Shown one piece after another: positions 24,772-34,235 of a DNA stretch of 64,000 bases. The translations under genes were made by a program, and so were the position numbers. The notes under the pieces are model-generated. The model searched no databases. It worked only from the letters and a program-made list of their open reading frames with translations, and was not told the DNA's origin. The DNA comes from CAKZQX01 sp034435975. GTDB lineage: Bacteria; Chloroflexota; Chloroflexia; Chloroflexales; Chloroflexaceae. Numbering within the stretch: position 1 is the first letter of the stretch; the number at the start of each line of letters is the position of its first letter. The stretch spans positions 1 through 64,000 of the forward strand of contig DAOTWD010000156.1 of NCBI GenBank assembly GCA_034435975.1. The letters are read 5' to 3'.

Positions 24772-26712
24772 ATGCTTGCTCCCAATACAATGTTACAAGG
24801 TCGCTATCTTGTTCTCCGTCAGGTCGGCAAAGGTGGCATGGGAGCCGTCTATCAGGCGACCGATACGCGATTGGATTGTACAGTTGCCTTAAAAGAAATG
24901 TTATTAACCGACAGTGCGATGCGCAAGGCGTTCGAGCGGGAGGCCCAGTTGCTGGCGCGCCTGCGCCATCCGACACTGCCGCGAGTCAGCGATCATTTTT
25001 TGGAAGGCGATGGGCAGTTTCTCGTCATGGAGTTTATTCCCGGCGATGATCTGGCAGAACTGCTGGCCCGCAATGGTGGGCAATTTCCCGCCGAGGATGT
25101 CCTGGGATGGGGGCTGCGTTGGGCCGATCAGTTGCTGGATGCCCTTGACTATTTGCATACCCAGACAGTACCGGTCATTCATCAGGATATTAAGCCTCAG
25201 AATTTGAAGCTCACACCTCGTGGTGATATTATTTTACTCGACTTCGGGTTGGCGCGGAACATTTCCTCACTCGTATCAACGATGACCGCTCGTCATAGTA
25301 CGACAATGGGAGGCTTTACACTGAACTATGCGCCCCTGGAACAGATTCGCGGCTCAGACCCGGATCCGCGTAGTGATCTATATGCGCTGGCGGCAACGTT
25401 ATACCATATCTTGACTGGTGTACGTCCACCCGATGCGCTAACACGAGCAGCAGCGCTGTTAAACAAGACGGACGATCCGCTGCGTCCAGCACATACGCTG
25501 AATGCCCAGATCCCGACAGGGGTTGCTGACGTGTTACATGCAGCGTTGTCGTTGAATCTTGATGAACGTCCTGAGTCTGCGGCAGCGATGCGTGCTGCGC
25601 TCCAGATGGTGGATGGAGCCAGGAGCCGCCGGCGCTTGCCGACCCTCACGAAAAACCAGCATACTGCGGTGACCAGCACTATCACCCGGCGGTTTCATGA
25701 TACCCATATCACCGATCCATTGTTGAACGCAGCCGTGGTTGCACCTGCAACCAGCCGTACCAGCCTGCTCGATCTGCTGCCAGACCATGATCAGGGACAA
25801 TCGCAACCGGAAATAGCACCACTAGCACCGCCCGGAATGTTGTTGCGCACCATACCAACCGGCAGTCAATTGCGCTCGCTGGCTTTTAGCCCGGATGGAC
25901 AACTGCTGGCTGCCGGTGGCGAAGACAATACTATTGGATTATGGCAATCCCGTACTGGCGATCTGCTCCGTACCCTGGAGGGCCATAGCAGTAGTATCCG
26001 CAGTGTCACCTTTAGCCCCGATGGATACCTCCTGGTAGCAGGGGGTGAGGATAAGACCGTGCGGTTGTGGCATGTTGAGCGTGGTCAATTGATTTATACC
26101 CAATCCATGTTTAATTCACATGCGGAATGTCTGGCATTCACTCCTGATGGGGGACTATTGGCATCTGGTGGTTGGGGGGAGGCAATTGATCTGTGGCGGG
26201 TTACCGAGGGATACTTGCATAAAGTGGCCTCGCTGCCCACAGGATTTGTGCATAGTATTGTCTTTAGCCCCGATGGGCAGATTCTGGCCGCCGGTTGCTA
26301 TGACGGGACGGTACGTTTGTGGAATGTGTCCCAACGGCGCCTGGTGCGCACATTAGAAGGCTATCCCAACTTTGTCCATAGTGTGGCGTTTAGCCCCGAT
26401 GGGCAACGCCTGGCAGCTGGAGGCGGTAGTCCGACCATTCTGGTGTGGCGTGTACAGGATGGGCGGTTGCTTGATACGCTGGAAGGGCATACGAACTTTG
26501 TGCATAGTGTGGCGTTCAATCACGATGGTCAGATACTGGCGTCGGGCAGTGAGGATAAAACTGTACGGTTATGGCGGGTGCGCGATGGCAGCCTACTGCA
26601 CGTGCTGTACGAGCATACCAGCGGGGTTATGACGGTTGTTTTTGGCCCGGATGGGCAAATACTGGCATCAGGGAGCCGCGATACCAAGTTACGTCTGTGG
26701 CAGGTGGCATGA
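24772..26712 (+). CDS. Ser/Thr protein kinase fused to a WD40 beta-propeller
   Basis: 646 residues, no membrane helix. The N-terminal Hanks-type kinase (about 10-280) has the glycine loop VGKGGMGAVY, Lys41 (VALKEM), the catalytic loop VIHQDIKPQNLKL and the DFG of LLDFGLAR. The catalytic loop has Gln in place of the usual Arg (HQD, not HRD), so it belongs to the non-RD type and may not need activation-loop phosphorylation. A linker of about 80 residues leads to seven WD40 repeats (about 365-646), each with FSPDGQ-LAAGG and a VRLW end. Seven blades make one closed propeller for protein binding. This fusion is common in Chloroflexi and Cyanobacteria. Substrate unknown. Confidence 0.93.
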   Translation: MLAPNTMLQGRYLVLRQVGKGGMGAVYQATDTRLDCTVALKEMLLTDSAMRKAFEREAQLLARLRHPTLPRVSDHFLEGDGQFLVMEFIPGDDLAELLARNGGQFPAEDVLGWGLRWADQLLDALDYLHTQTVPVIHQDIKPQNLKLTPRGDIILLDFGLARNISSLVSTMTARHSTTMGGFTLNYAPLEQIRGSDPDPRSDLYALAATLYHILTGVRPPDALTRAAALLNKTDDPLRPAHTLNAQIPTGVADVLHAALSLNLDERPESAAAMRAALQMVDGARSRRRLPTLTKNQHTAVTSTITRRFHDTHITDPLLNAAVVAPATSRTSLLDLLPDHDQGQSQPEIAPLAPPGMLLRTIPTGSQLRSLAFSPDGQLLAAGGEDNTIGLWQSRTGDLLRTLEGHSSSIRSVTFSPDGYLLVAGGEDKTVRLWHVERGQLIYTQSMFNSHAECLAFTPDGGLLASGGWGEAIDLWRVTEGYLHKVASLPTGFVHSIVFSPDGQILAAGCYDGTVRLWNVSQRRLVRTLEGYPNFVHSVAFSPDGQRLAAGGGSPTILVWRVQDGRLLDTLEGHTNFVHSVAFNHDGQILASGSEDKTVRLWRVRDGSLLHVLYEHTSGVMTVVFGPDGQILASGSRDTKLRLWQVA

Positions 26713-26713
26713 C

Positions 26714-27721
26714 TCAAACAGTCCCGATGTAACGTGGTGGTGTGGCCTGCGAGTCGCGGTGGAGGAGGCCTTGCTGGACGAGTAGTTCAAGGTGTGATAG
26801 GGTTTCAGCAATGGCAAAGCGCATTTCGTGGGGTGATAGGCGGTTTACATCGAAAACGCCAGTACACACCTCATAGGCCGTAGCACCATCTCGAGCCAGA
26901 GTACGCATCACCTCCAACCGTTCGGTGTGATGTTGCGCGAGTTCTGACAACCGGCGCTGCCAGTTGTCAATCAGCGGCCCATGCCCTGGGAGCGCCAGAC
27001 GTACATCCAGTGTCGCCAGAGTACGTAAGGAAGCCAGATAGCGTCCCAGTGGATCTGGTTCACTCTCCGGCCAGGTACCGATATGGGGACTGATGGTAGC
27101 GAGAACGTGATCACCACATAACACCAGTCGGTCGGCAGGGTCATACAGGATGATCTGGTCGTCGCTGTGGCCGGGGCAATGCAGGAGCACAAAGGATCGA
27201 CGGCCAATAGGCAAAGTCGTATCGGTGGCCAGGGTATGCAACGTTGGGTGCGGATGAGTCATTGCTCGCAGGTGGGCCATACCTCTGGCCATGGCCTGCG
27301 TCAGTGGTTCAGGCACCCCGCAGGCGCGAAAAAAGAGAACGGTCGGTTCAGGTTCTCCGCCGGCAAAGCCCCATACCCTGCGGGCTAACTCGGCTTCACG
27401 CGGCGACATCCGAACCTCAGGCGTATGCCCGGTGGCATGTTCCTGGCAGAGGTGTTGTAGCCATCCTGCCATACCATAATGATCTGGGTGAAAATGGGTA
27501 AGAATAATCTGCTGAATGTCACCCGGGTTGATGTTCAGCCGTGCAAACGCGGCCTGCCATGCAGCCTGACCTGCTGGCATATTGAGTCCGCTATCCAGAA
27601 TTGTCCAGCCATTATTCCCGCGTAGTAAATAGCAGTTCACACTCTTCAGGGCAAAAGGTAAAGGCAGTTGTACCTGAATAAGATCTTCCGCAACCTCGTA
27701 GACATGCTCCACTCGTTGCAT
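26714..27721 (-). CDS. Metallo-beta-lactamase-fold hydrolase
   Basis: 335 residues. The metal-binding signature is LTHFHPDHYGMAG (HxHxDH); further ligands are the His of LLHCPGHSDDQI, the Asp of LCGDHVLA and the His of LPGHGP. A winged-helix-like C-terminal segment (ALSHLELLVQQGLLHRD form) follows, as in the LACTB2/MBL hydrolase subgroup. Members hydrolyse thioesters, nucleic acids or lactones; substrate unknown. The start at 27721 is preferred over upstream in-frame codons because ggag precedes it and the fold begins at once. It converges with the kinase-WD40 gene; their stop codons are only a base or so apart, leaving no room for a separate terminator. Confidence 0.85.
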   Translation of the reverse strand: MQRVEHVYEVAEDLIQVQLPLPFALKSVNCYLLRGNNGWTILDSGLNMPAGQAAWQAAFARLNINPGDIQQIILTHFHPDHYGMAGWLQHLCQEHATGHTPEVRMSPREAELARRVWGFAGGEPEPTVLFFRACGVPEPLTQAMARGMAHLRAMTHPHPTLHTLATDTTLPIGRRSFVLLHCPGHSDDQIILYDPADRLVLCGDHVLATISPHIGTWPESEPDPLGRYLASLRTLATLDVRLALPGHGPLIDNWQRRLSELAQHHTERLEVMRTLARDGATAYEVCTGVFDVNRLSPHEMRFAIAETLSHLELLVQQGLLHRDSQATPPRYIGTV

Positions 27722-28403
27722 GATTGCTCCCTGGCTAAGATCTGCGTTGAACCTTGCGCCAGTATACCATAGTCCCGCCTGATCAGGTAGGAATCGATTA
27801 GCGCGCGCATGCAGCAGTCGCACCATCCGTCTTCCGTGCGGCCACGAGGGCGCAAGATATTCTGGTTATGCGACCGCGTACATCCTGGCGCGAAGGATCG
27901 ATCCTTGAGCGGCGGACGAATGTCCACTCGCATAGGTACGCAAATTTTGCCGCTGATAACGTTTTAAGTAGGAGAATCGAAAACCTTTTTTACAATGTTT
28001 GCGGATCTCATGATCTACGAATAGGCTCTATAGCGCGCATTCAGCAGTCGTACCACCTAATCTATCTTACTGTCCAGGGTTGTGATGCAGTGTGCCCCCA
28101 TTCCGGTGGGGTGGTGCCGCTCCAGGGGGTTTTTTTTCGGCCCATCGAGACGGCTTTGTGGTCAAGATGAGCCGGACAAAGGAAAGGGTTGTACGGGGCC
28201 TGCGGCTCCCGTAATCCCCGCAGGCGGAACTCCTCGGAATGGGTACGCTTTCGCTATAGTCATTCTCAATCAGTTGTGAAAGGCTGCTGTCCAGGCTCGA
28301 TCCTGAATGGAGCGCTCTCCAGACTCAAGCCCGGACTCCGGGTTACAATTGCAAGCGTGCTATAGTCACCGTCGTTGTGTTACACGCCTGGACTACCAGA
28401 CTC
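27722..28403. other. Intergenic region with repeat fragments
   Basis: 682 bp with no supported gene. A 20-base motif recurs: gcgcgcatgcagcagtcgca near 27801 and gcgcattcagcagtcgtacc near 28035. A short palindrome cccc-attccggtgggg lies near 28098 and is followed by a T8 run at about 28130. A cggggcctgcggctcccg palindrome near 28195 resembles the core of family B elements, suggesting a degenerate copy. Confidence 0.4.
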
Positions 28404-29165
28404 ATGACCATGAATGAGGAGCAAGCCAGACAGATTACGCATGGTATGAACAGAAGCGCCACCCGGATCGAACCGCAAGTGTCGCTCAATGCTGATAGTC
28501 TTCCGCAGCAAAGCGAGAATCGGATCAAACCTGTGGAAAATAGCACCATTGCTAGCATGCATAGTCGCTCATGCCACCTGGTACCGCATAGTCACCAATT
28601 TCTATTACGTACTATCCCGTTTGATGAAAGACTGAAGGTGTTCATCAGTTCTGATATGATTGAATTATATGATGTGCGCGAGTTTGTGGCGCAGGATCTG
28701 ATTGAACGGGGGATAGATGCCTGGATTCACGAGACACATGCGGGCGCTCGCCCTGAAAGCGTGGTCGAGACATCATTACGAGCGACAGAAGCGGCAGACA
28801 TTTATGTTGGAGTATTCTGGCGTAAGTATGGCCAGGTGACAATCCAGGAATATCGTTATGCCCGCACGCTGAATCGCCCCTGTTTTATTTACATCCGGGA
28901 TAAGCATTGTCGCCGCGACACGGAACTGGAGGAGTTTTTATCTGCGGAGGTCTATGATCCGCAGTGTGGCGTGAACTATGCGTACTTCGATAGTGCCGTG
29001 GTGTTGGGTAAGCGTGTTGCCAGCGATATTATGGCCTGGCTCGTGCGGCGGCATCGGGAAATGGAAGTCGAGTTGCAACAGGTGCAGACGGCTCAGACAG
29101 AGCTGGTTCGTTTGCGCGACGAACTAGACCGTCTACGCTCAAATGCCGATGATGGACGGGCATAA
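28404..29165 (+). CDS. DUF4062-domain protein with C-terminal coiled coil
   Basis: 253 residues from the ATG at 28404 (an ATG at 28410 is an alternative). After a low-complexity N-terminal 65 residues, the segment LKVFISSDMIELYDVREFV begins a DUF4062 domain; conserved features include VVETSLRATEAADIYVGVF, WRKYG and EYRYARTLNRPCFIYI. This is a TIR-like Rossmann fold often fused to NTPases in signalling or defence proteins. Here it stands alone with a C-terminal coiled coil (about 220-250: ELQQVQTAQTELVRLRDELD), suggesting oligomerisation. No partner ATPase or effector is next to it. Function not assigned; involvement in stress or defence signalling is a guess from the family. Confidence 0.8.
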   Translation: MTMNEEQARQITHGMNRSATRIEPQVSLNADSLPQQSENRIKPVENSTIASMHSRSCHLVPHSHQFLLRTIPFDERLKVFISSDMIELYDVREFVAQDLIERGIDAWIHETHAGARPESVVETSLRATEAADIYVGVFWRKYGQVTIQEYRYARTLNRPCFIYIRDKHCRRDTELEEFLSAEVYDPQCGVNYAYFDSAVVLGKRVASDIMAWLVRRHREMEVELQQVQTAQTELVRLRDELDRLRSNADDGRA

Positions 29166-29822
29166 GTGATGGATGGATGAACATAAGCTGTTGTGCTACC
29201 TCTAGTGATATCCTCTTATATCTTAAACAGAATAAACATAGGTAATCAGATCACATTTAGCCTGTGAAATGATTATTAAGGATGCTTTTCGACAGCGGGG
29301 GGCGGGGTGCCACAGGCTCCACTCCCAGCCAGAGGCGTTCGTTGACACATATGGAGGCTTCCCACCACTCCCTGCTTTCTGGCCTGGTATGAAGGCTTTG
29401 TCGCCACACCAGGCTGAAAAAGAAACCTCTTGACGGGCACGGCCCAATCCAGCCCACCTGAACGGGTACCCCGTGGAAGTAGAAAATGCCGCTGAGTGTA
29501 TGGGTGCTGACGGATCAAGGTCGCCCGTGATAGGTACCTGTGTTTGCTGCAGATCAATCGGGCGGTGTACCACTGATGCAGGATTACGATACTGCCGATG
29601 CTTCCGGTGCCTGTTTCGCAATGATACAGTGCTATAATTACTCTGTGGTGATCAGATCATCACGCATCCAGGGTGATGACAATCAGGCAATGAGTGTGCC
29701 TCTTCTGTAACGATGCAGCCAATCATATGCAACGATCAGGGCCCGCTTATTGCGGCCATGGTCATTTCAGCGGGAACGTGGGTGATACGCTGGCACGTTT
29801 CCTACGTGGAAGGGGTCGAACC
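29166..29822. other. Intergenic region with promoter-like site and repeat end
   Basis: 657 bp without a supported gene. A family A right end (cctgaacgggtacc) lies near 29457. A TGCTATAAT extended -10 at 29630-29638 is the most likely promoter for the membrane-protein gene starting at 29823, giving a leader of about 180 bases that begins with a short hairpin (ggtgatcagatcatcac, 29646-29662). Confidence 0.4.
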
Positions 29823-30590
29823 GTGAAAATGAATGAGTCGCCAACGCGGAGCAGTAAACCGCTCCACCTGTTGATCATCGGATCGCTGTTGAGCATGTTT
29901 ATCTTGCTCGTTGGCCTGGTTATTCTCTTTTCAGAGGGGACGTATATCTGGTCACGAGTAACAATAATCAGTGTCTGTTTTGCGTTCGTTTCCAGTACTC
30001 TGGCCGAAAGAACCTTGCATGTCCAGGTCAAACAACAACCCTGGAGTGAACTGGCGGAGGGTACCGGGCTGTCATATGATCCGGGCAATATCTGGCTGGG
30101 CTACTCGGAACGGGTAGCCGGCAATTATCGCGGCTATCACCTGTCGTTGTATACCTCCCGGAACATTCGGGGGCATGTGCCCTGTACCCGGATCGAACTG
30201 GTGCTGCCCAGACGGATAGCGGCCTTTTTCCGTCTACGTGGGCCATATGATCGGGCGGAAATTGGCTCCGAAGAGGGCTTCAAGCGCATGTTCGGCACCG
30301 AGAGCCTCTATCACATCGGTTATGAGCGCTTCTTGATCCGCAGCCAGCCGTTATCGTTGGGTCAGCGGCTGTTTGGCACTGATGGCCGACGTCATGGCCC
30401 ACTCCGCTATCGTCTACTGCAACTCAAACCAAATACCAGCATTGAACTGGATGGCTATCACCTACATCTGGAGCATTTTGAGCCAGCGACCGACACCGCT
30501 TATTTGCAACTCCTCTTTGATCTGCTGGTGGATCTGGCTAATGCACTGGCAGAACCACCAGGTGTTCCCCCGATCAAGGCGGGGCCATAA
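29823..30590 (+). CDS. Two-helix membrane protein of unknown function
   Basis: I do not recognise this gene. From the GTG at 29823 (ggaagggg lies 7 bases before it; an ATG follows two codons later) it encodes 255 residues. Two hydrophobic helices near the start (LHLLIIGSLLSMFILLVGLVI and VTIISVCFAFVSSTL) form a hairpin in the membrane. The rest, about 190 residues, is soluble and contains WSELAEGTGLSY and VAGNYRGYHLSLYT, a pattern seen in uncharacterised bacterial proteins with a fold that shows no catalytic motif. No operon partner is close: the next gene starts almost 600 bp away. Confidence 0.7.
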   Translation: MKMNESPTRSSKPLHLLIIGSLLSMFILLVGLVILFSEGTYIWSRVTIISVCFAFVSSTLAERTLHVQVKQQPWSELAEGTGLSYDPGNIWLGYSERVAGNYRGYHLSLYTSRNIRGHVPCTRIELVLPRRIAAFFRLRGPYDRAEIGSEEGFKRMFGTESLYHIGYERFLIRSQPLSLGQRLFGTDGRRHGPLRYRLLQLKPNTSIELDGYHLHLEHFEPATDTAYLQLLFDLLVDLANALAEPPGVPPIKAGP

Positions 30591-31172
30591 GCCATCCGGC
30601 AAGCCCGGTTCTGGCTATGTATCACGATAGCGTGGTAGCGTGATCACTGTTCGGCCAGGTGTGCCGCTTTGGATAAGGCCGTCAACGATATAACACAAGC
30701 CTGTTGTCGTTGTAACACCGGAATCCATGTTTCAGGCTGGACGGGGCGCTACCAGGCGAAAGCCGGGATCCGGTCTGTACAACGAACATAGGATGGCTAT
30801 GGATATTGATGGGACTGGTCGTGACTCTTTCGGTGGTTACCAGTCCTGCTCTGACTGGAGGACAAACAGGTTACCCGCCTGCTGGCGCCGTGATAACGTC
30901 CTGGCACCTGCCGCCACAACAATCTTGCCCGTTCCGTGGTCACCATACCTTTGTAATCATGGTATCATAGTCCTGCTTGTATGGACGTTTATCCTATGGA
31001 CGGACTATCTGCCTTCTAATACTACAACGAGACCTCCCCTGGGAAGGGAGGTTCTGCAAGGTTTTGCTCCTGCAGAATCACCAGGGAACGTGCGTGGGGG
31101 CCACAGGTTCCTGCACCCCGCCGAGCTGCAGTCTCGTGATTAAGGAATCGTTACAGAGGAGCCACCAATCTG
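30591..31172. other. Intergenic region upstream of PHAX gene
   Basis: 582 bp without a supported gene. The right third is a family B element (31020-31143). Nothing else stands out; the promoter of the downstream gene was not identified with confidence. Confidence 0.4.
31020..31143. repeat. Family B mini inverted-repeat element, copy 2
   Basis: About 124 bp starting tactacaacgagac (31020-31033) and ending gtctcgtgattaa (31131-31143). The interior holds a hairpin ttctgcaaggttttgctcctgcagaa and the caccagggaacgtgcg-gggggcc core shared with the copies near 24500 and 62400. It ends about 13 bases before the ribosome site of the PHAX-domain gene. Confidence 0.65.
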
Positions 31173-31931
31173 ATGACAGCATCTGATATTACATCCACTG
31201 TTGCGCAGATTGCCGCGACGCTCAATGAAACCACCGATCCGGCGCGTCGCCAGATCGCCCAGGTTGTTGCGTTATGCGGGGTGGAGCAGGCACTGGCCTG
31301 GCTTACCGAAGCGCAACAGGCTGAAGCTTCCGGTGGTCTGATGACCTGCGATGGTTCGCGGCGACGGACGCCGGGTGGAACGTTTTTTTACATTGTGCGC
31401 GGTCACCTGTTGAAGACTGGCCAGCGCGCACTCGCACGCCAGATCTTTCATTTCCAGGCTGCAAAACGACCGCGTAAAGCAGCACCAGCGACTCCTGCGC
31501 CTGCGCTTCCCATCGTTTCATGGTCGAAACGAGGCGAAGTCATTGCAATCGCCCGACAAGAGAGTGGAAAGGCAACGACGGTGAAAGTAACCATTATTGG
31601 GAAACCAGGGAAGATTGTCGAACGCCAGAACTTTACGCTCCTGATGCTCAAACATGCTGGCCCACTCCCGCCATTACCAAAAGGCATTCCGGTACCCAAC
31701 CCTATTCCTGAAACCACCTACATTGTGTATATTGGTGCCAGACAGTGGCGAAAGGTTGCACCTGTGCTGCAGCAAAACGCCAACGATATGTTCATTGTTG
31801 AAGGCGTTCAGTTGTATGATGCCGAATATCAGGCAATTACTGTCTTTGCGACCAGTATAACGACGAAAGCCATCCAGCAAGCAGCGCGTCAGTCTAGAAC
31901 CACTCAGGAAGATCAACCCGCCGCGTCGTGA
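31173..31931 (+). CDS. Bacterial PHAX RNA-binding-domain protein
   Basis: 252 residues. Residues about 8-82 match the PHAX RNA-binding domain, known from the eukaryotic snRNA export adaptor: QIAQVVALCGVEQALAWL followed by the invariant-looking GSRRRTPGGTFFYIV. In eukaryotes this helical domain binds single-stranded RNA. The remainder (about 110-230) is a basic, beta-rich region without a recognised fold (VKVTIIGKPGKIVERQNFTLL), and the tail is polar. The protein is therefore a probable RNA-binding protein in the cytoplasm; its RNA target and role are unknown. A gagga site lies 12 bases upstream. It is followed after 20 bp by a PAS-PAS-STAS gene on the same strand, perhaps in one transcript. 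Confidence 0.88.
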   Translation: MTASDITSTVAQIAATLNETTDPARRQIAQVVALCGVEQALAWLTEAQQAEASGGLMTCDGSRRRTPGGTFFYIVRGHLLKTGQRALARQIFHFQAAKRPRKAAPATPAPALPIVSWSKRGEVIAIARQESGKATTVKVTIIGKPGKIVERQNFTLLMLKHAGPLPPLPKGIPVPNPIPETTYIVYIGARQWRKVAPVLQQNANDMFIVEGVQLYDAEYQAITVFATSITTKAIQQAARQSRTTQEDQPAAS

Positions 31932-31951
31932 TTTAAATATGTAGCAAAGGG

Positions 31952-33177
31952 ATGCCGCTCTTTATGAATCGATCACAGACCAATCATTTACTGACGAGTG
32001 TGGTATCAAAGGTGCCAACACCCGTGTATGTGTATACTATACCGGAGCAGCAAATCATATACACCAACCCGGCGGTCAGCAATCTGGTAGGTTACACACT
32101 GGCGGAATTACAGCAGATGGGTACCAGGCTGATCGACACACTGATCCATCCTCAGGATCGATCACGCATTGCTGAACATCATCAACGACTGTTACAGGCG
32201 CAGGATGGTGCGGTAATGGAAGTTGAATATCGCCTGCAGCAGCGATCAGGCACCTGGTGCTGGCTCTATAGCCGTGATACGGTGTTTGCCCGTAATAGAC
32301 AGGGGAACGGTTGCCAGATTGTTGGCCTGGCTCAGGATATAACACGATGGAAAGAGCGCCTGGAATGGTTTGAACATCTCCTGAATACCGTACCCAGTTA
32401 CATCTATATTTACAACGTTGTTGACCAGTGTAATGTGTATGTCAATAAAGATCTGGAAGATATGTTGGCTATACCCAGGCTGAACTGCACACGTTCAAGG
32501 ATGGGTTGCTCGCCCACTTGTTACATCCCGATGACTTTGCGCAAGTGGCGTCGATCCAGCAACGTATTGCCAGCGCCGCTGACGGCGAAATAGTGCAGGT
32601 TGAATACCGGATGCGAGATAAGTACGAGAATTGGCACTGGTTGCAGGATCGAGTTGTAGTCTTTGCCCGCGATGCCCACGGCCAGATGACCCATTTTATT
32701 GGCTCAGTGCAAGATGTAACAGCCAGTAAGCAGGCGGAGGAAGAACGAACAGCCTGGCAACAGCAGGTGATAGAAGCCCAGAAGTCTGCCTTGTATGAAC
32801 TATCAACGCCGCTGATCCCGATTGCTGACAATATCGTGGTCATGCCACTGATCGGAGCGATTGATAGCACCCGGGTGCAGCAGGTCATAGAAACGCTGCT
32901 GGAAGGAGTCAGTAGGTATCAGGCCACGACGGTTATCCTGGATATTACCGGGGTGCACGTGGTCGATACCCAGGTTGCCAATGCCTTTGTCCGAGCAGCC
33001 CAGGCCGTCAAGTTGTTGGGGGCGCAGGTGATTTTAACCGGTGTTCAGCCCCAGATTGCCCAGACGCTGGTGCATCTCGGCGTGGATCTTGAGGGGATTA
33101 TCGCCCGGAGTACGTTGCAAGCCGGTGTTGCGTTTGCGCTTGCCCAGAAACGATTAGGAAGGAGCTACGATGGCTAA
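31952..33177 (+). pseudogene. PAS-PAS-STAS (RsbR-like) regulator interrupted by a one-base frameshift
   Basis: Two overlapping frames together encode one protein. The first (from 31952) holds a full PAS domain (TNPAVSNLVGYTLAELQQMG) and the start of a second, up to NKDLEDML at 32464. The second frame resumes with GYTQAELHTF at 32467 and continues through the PAS domain to a C-terminal RsbR-type STAS domain (LDITGVHVVDTQVANAFVRA). The G at 32467 is needed in both frames, so one base, probably a G of ttgggctat, is missing. Either the sequence has an error, the gene is broken, or the ribosome shifts by -1. RsbR proteins are stressosome parts whose STAS threonines are phosphorylated. It overlaps the next gene by 8 bp. 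Confidence 0.87.
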
Positions 33178-34168
33178 TCAGGGATGGTGTTTACTACGGC
33201 GGCCCACCGGTTATTTTCAAGACGGCGATATTGCCCTGCGCGAATTACCGATGCCCCAGCCAGAAGCAGGGCAGTTGCGTATCCGCACGGTGTATCTTTC
33301 GATCGATCCGGCCTATCGTGTCTGGGCGAATGATGTCGTACTCTATTTGCCAGCGTTGCAGATCGGTGAAACATTGCGGGGCAGTATTATCGGAGTGGTT
33401 GAAGAGTCATACCACCCTGATTTCGTGCCGGGTGACATTGTGACTGGAGTCCTGCGTATCCAGAAATATCTGTTGTCTGACGGCACCGATATTATGAAGG
33501 TACCGCCAGCTCTGCCATTGCGCTCTTACTTTGCACTCTATGGACATATCGGCACCACGGCGTATTTTGGGCTAGAAATCGTCCATCCCAAGGCTGGTGA
33601 GACTCTGGTGGTTTCTTCGGCAGCCGGCGGGGTTGGCTCACTTGCCGGGCAGATGGCGAAAATCTATGGCTGTCATGTCGTCGGCATTGCCGGGACTGAT
33701 GATCGCTGTCACTGGATTGTCGATGAGTTAGGGTTTGATGCAGCGATTAACTATCGTACCCAGAATGTTGATCAAGGGTTGCGAGAGACATGTCCCGATG
33801 GAATCGATGTCTACTTCGATAATGTCGGTGGTGCGATCTTAGACAGCGTTTGCTGCCAACTGAATATCGGGGCGCGCATTGCTCTGTGTGGTATGCTGAC
33901 CGATTATAATAGTGACCGACCGGCAGGAGTGTATAACCTGTTTGAACTGATTCTGAAGCGTGCATCGGCGCATGGGTTTCTAGTAACTGATTATCTACCA
34001 CGTTATCTTGAAGCGTTTGCACAGATTAAAGCATGGGAAACGGCCAACAAAATCAGATACCGTTTAACAGTATTGGATGGTATTGAACACTTGCCACAGG
34101 CGCTGGAGGGGATCTTTACGTCTCGGTATTTAGGCAAGGTTGTCATTCAAGTAGCGCCAGAGCCGTAG
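33170..34168 (+). CDS. NADP-dependent medium-chain oxidoreductase (zinc-independent, leukotriene B4 dehydrogenase-like)
   Basis: 332 residues of the MDR superfamily. The nucleotide loop is VVSSAAGGVGSLAGQMAK, and the catalytic-domain segments IDPAYRVWAND, GDIVTG and YFDNVGGAILDSV are typical of the alkenal/one oxidoreductase and prostaglandin reductase group, which reduce double bonds of alpha,beta-unsaturated carbonyls with NADPH. Structural zinc cysteines of alcohol dehydrogenases are absent. The ATG lies inside the end of the preceding PAS-STAS gene (8-bp overlap), with aaggag about 7 bases upstream, so translation is likely coupled to that gene. A detoxification role for reactive carbonyls is the usual assumption for this group, not shown here. 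Confidence 0.88.
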   Translation: MANQGWCLLRRPTGYFQDGDIALRELPMPQPEAGQLRIRTVYLSIDPAYRVWANDVVLYLPALQIGETLRGSIIGVVEESYHPDFVPGDIVTGVLRIQKYLLSDGTDIMKVPPALPLRSYFALYGHIGTTAYFGLEIVHPKAGETLVVSSAAGGVGSLAGQMAKIYGCHVVGIAGTDDRCHWIVDELGFDAAINYRTQNVDQGLRETCPDGIDVYFDNVGGAILDSVCCQLNIGARIALCGMLTDYNSDRPAGVYNLFELILKRASAHGFLVTDYLPRYLEAFAQIKAWETANKIRYRLTVLDGIEHLPQALEGIFTSRYLGKVVIQVAPEP

Positions 34169-34176
34169 GGTTATCA

Positions 34177-34185
34177 TGGTATAAT
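34177..34185 (+). promoter_or_regulatory. Extended -10 promoter of the 37-residue membrane protein
   Basis: TGGTATAAT (TG at 34177-34178, TATAAT at 34180-34185) is a consensus extended -10 element. No good -35 box is seen, which is usual for extended -10 promoters. Transcription would begin near 34192, 44 bases before the small gene's ATG. Confidence 0.55.
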
Positions 34186-34235
34186 AACCACGAAGAGTAA
34201 CATCGTCTGCACGAACAACCTGGAGGAGTGCTGTT

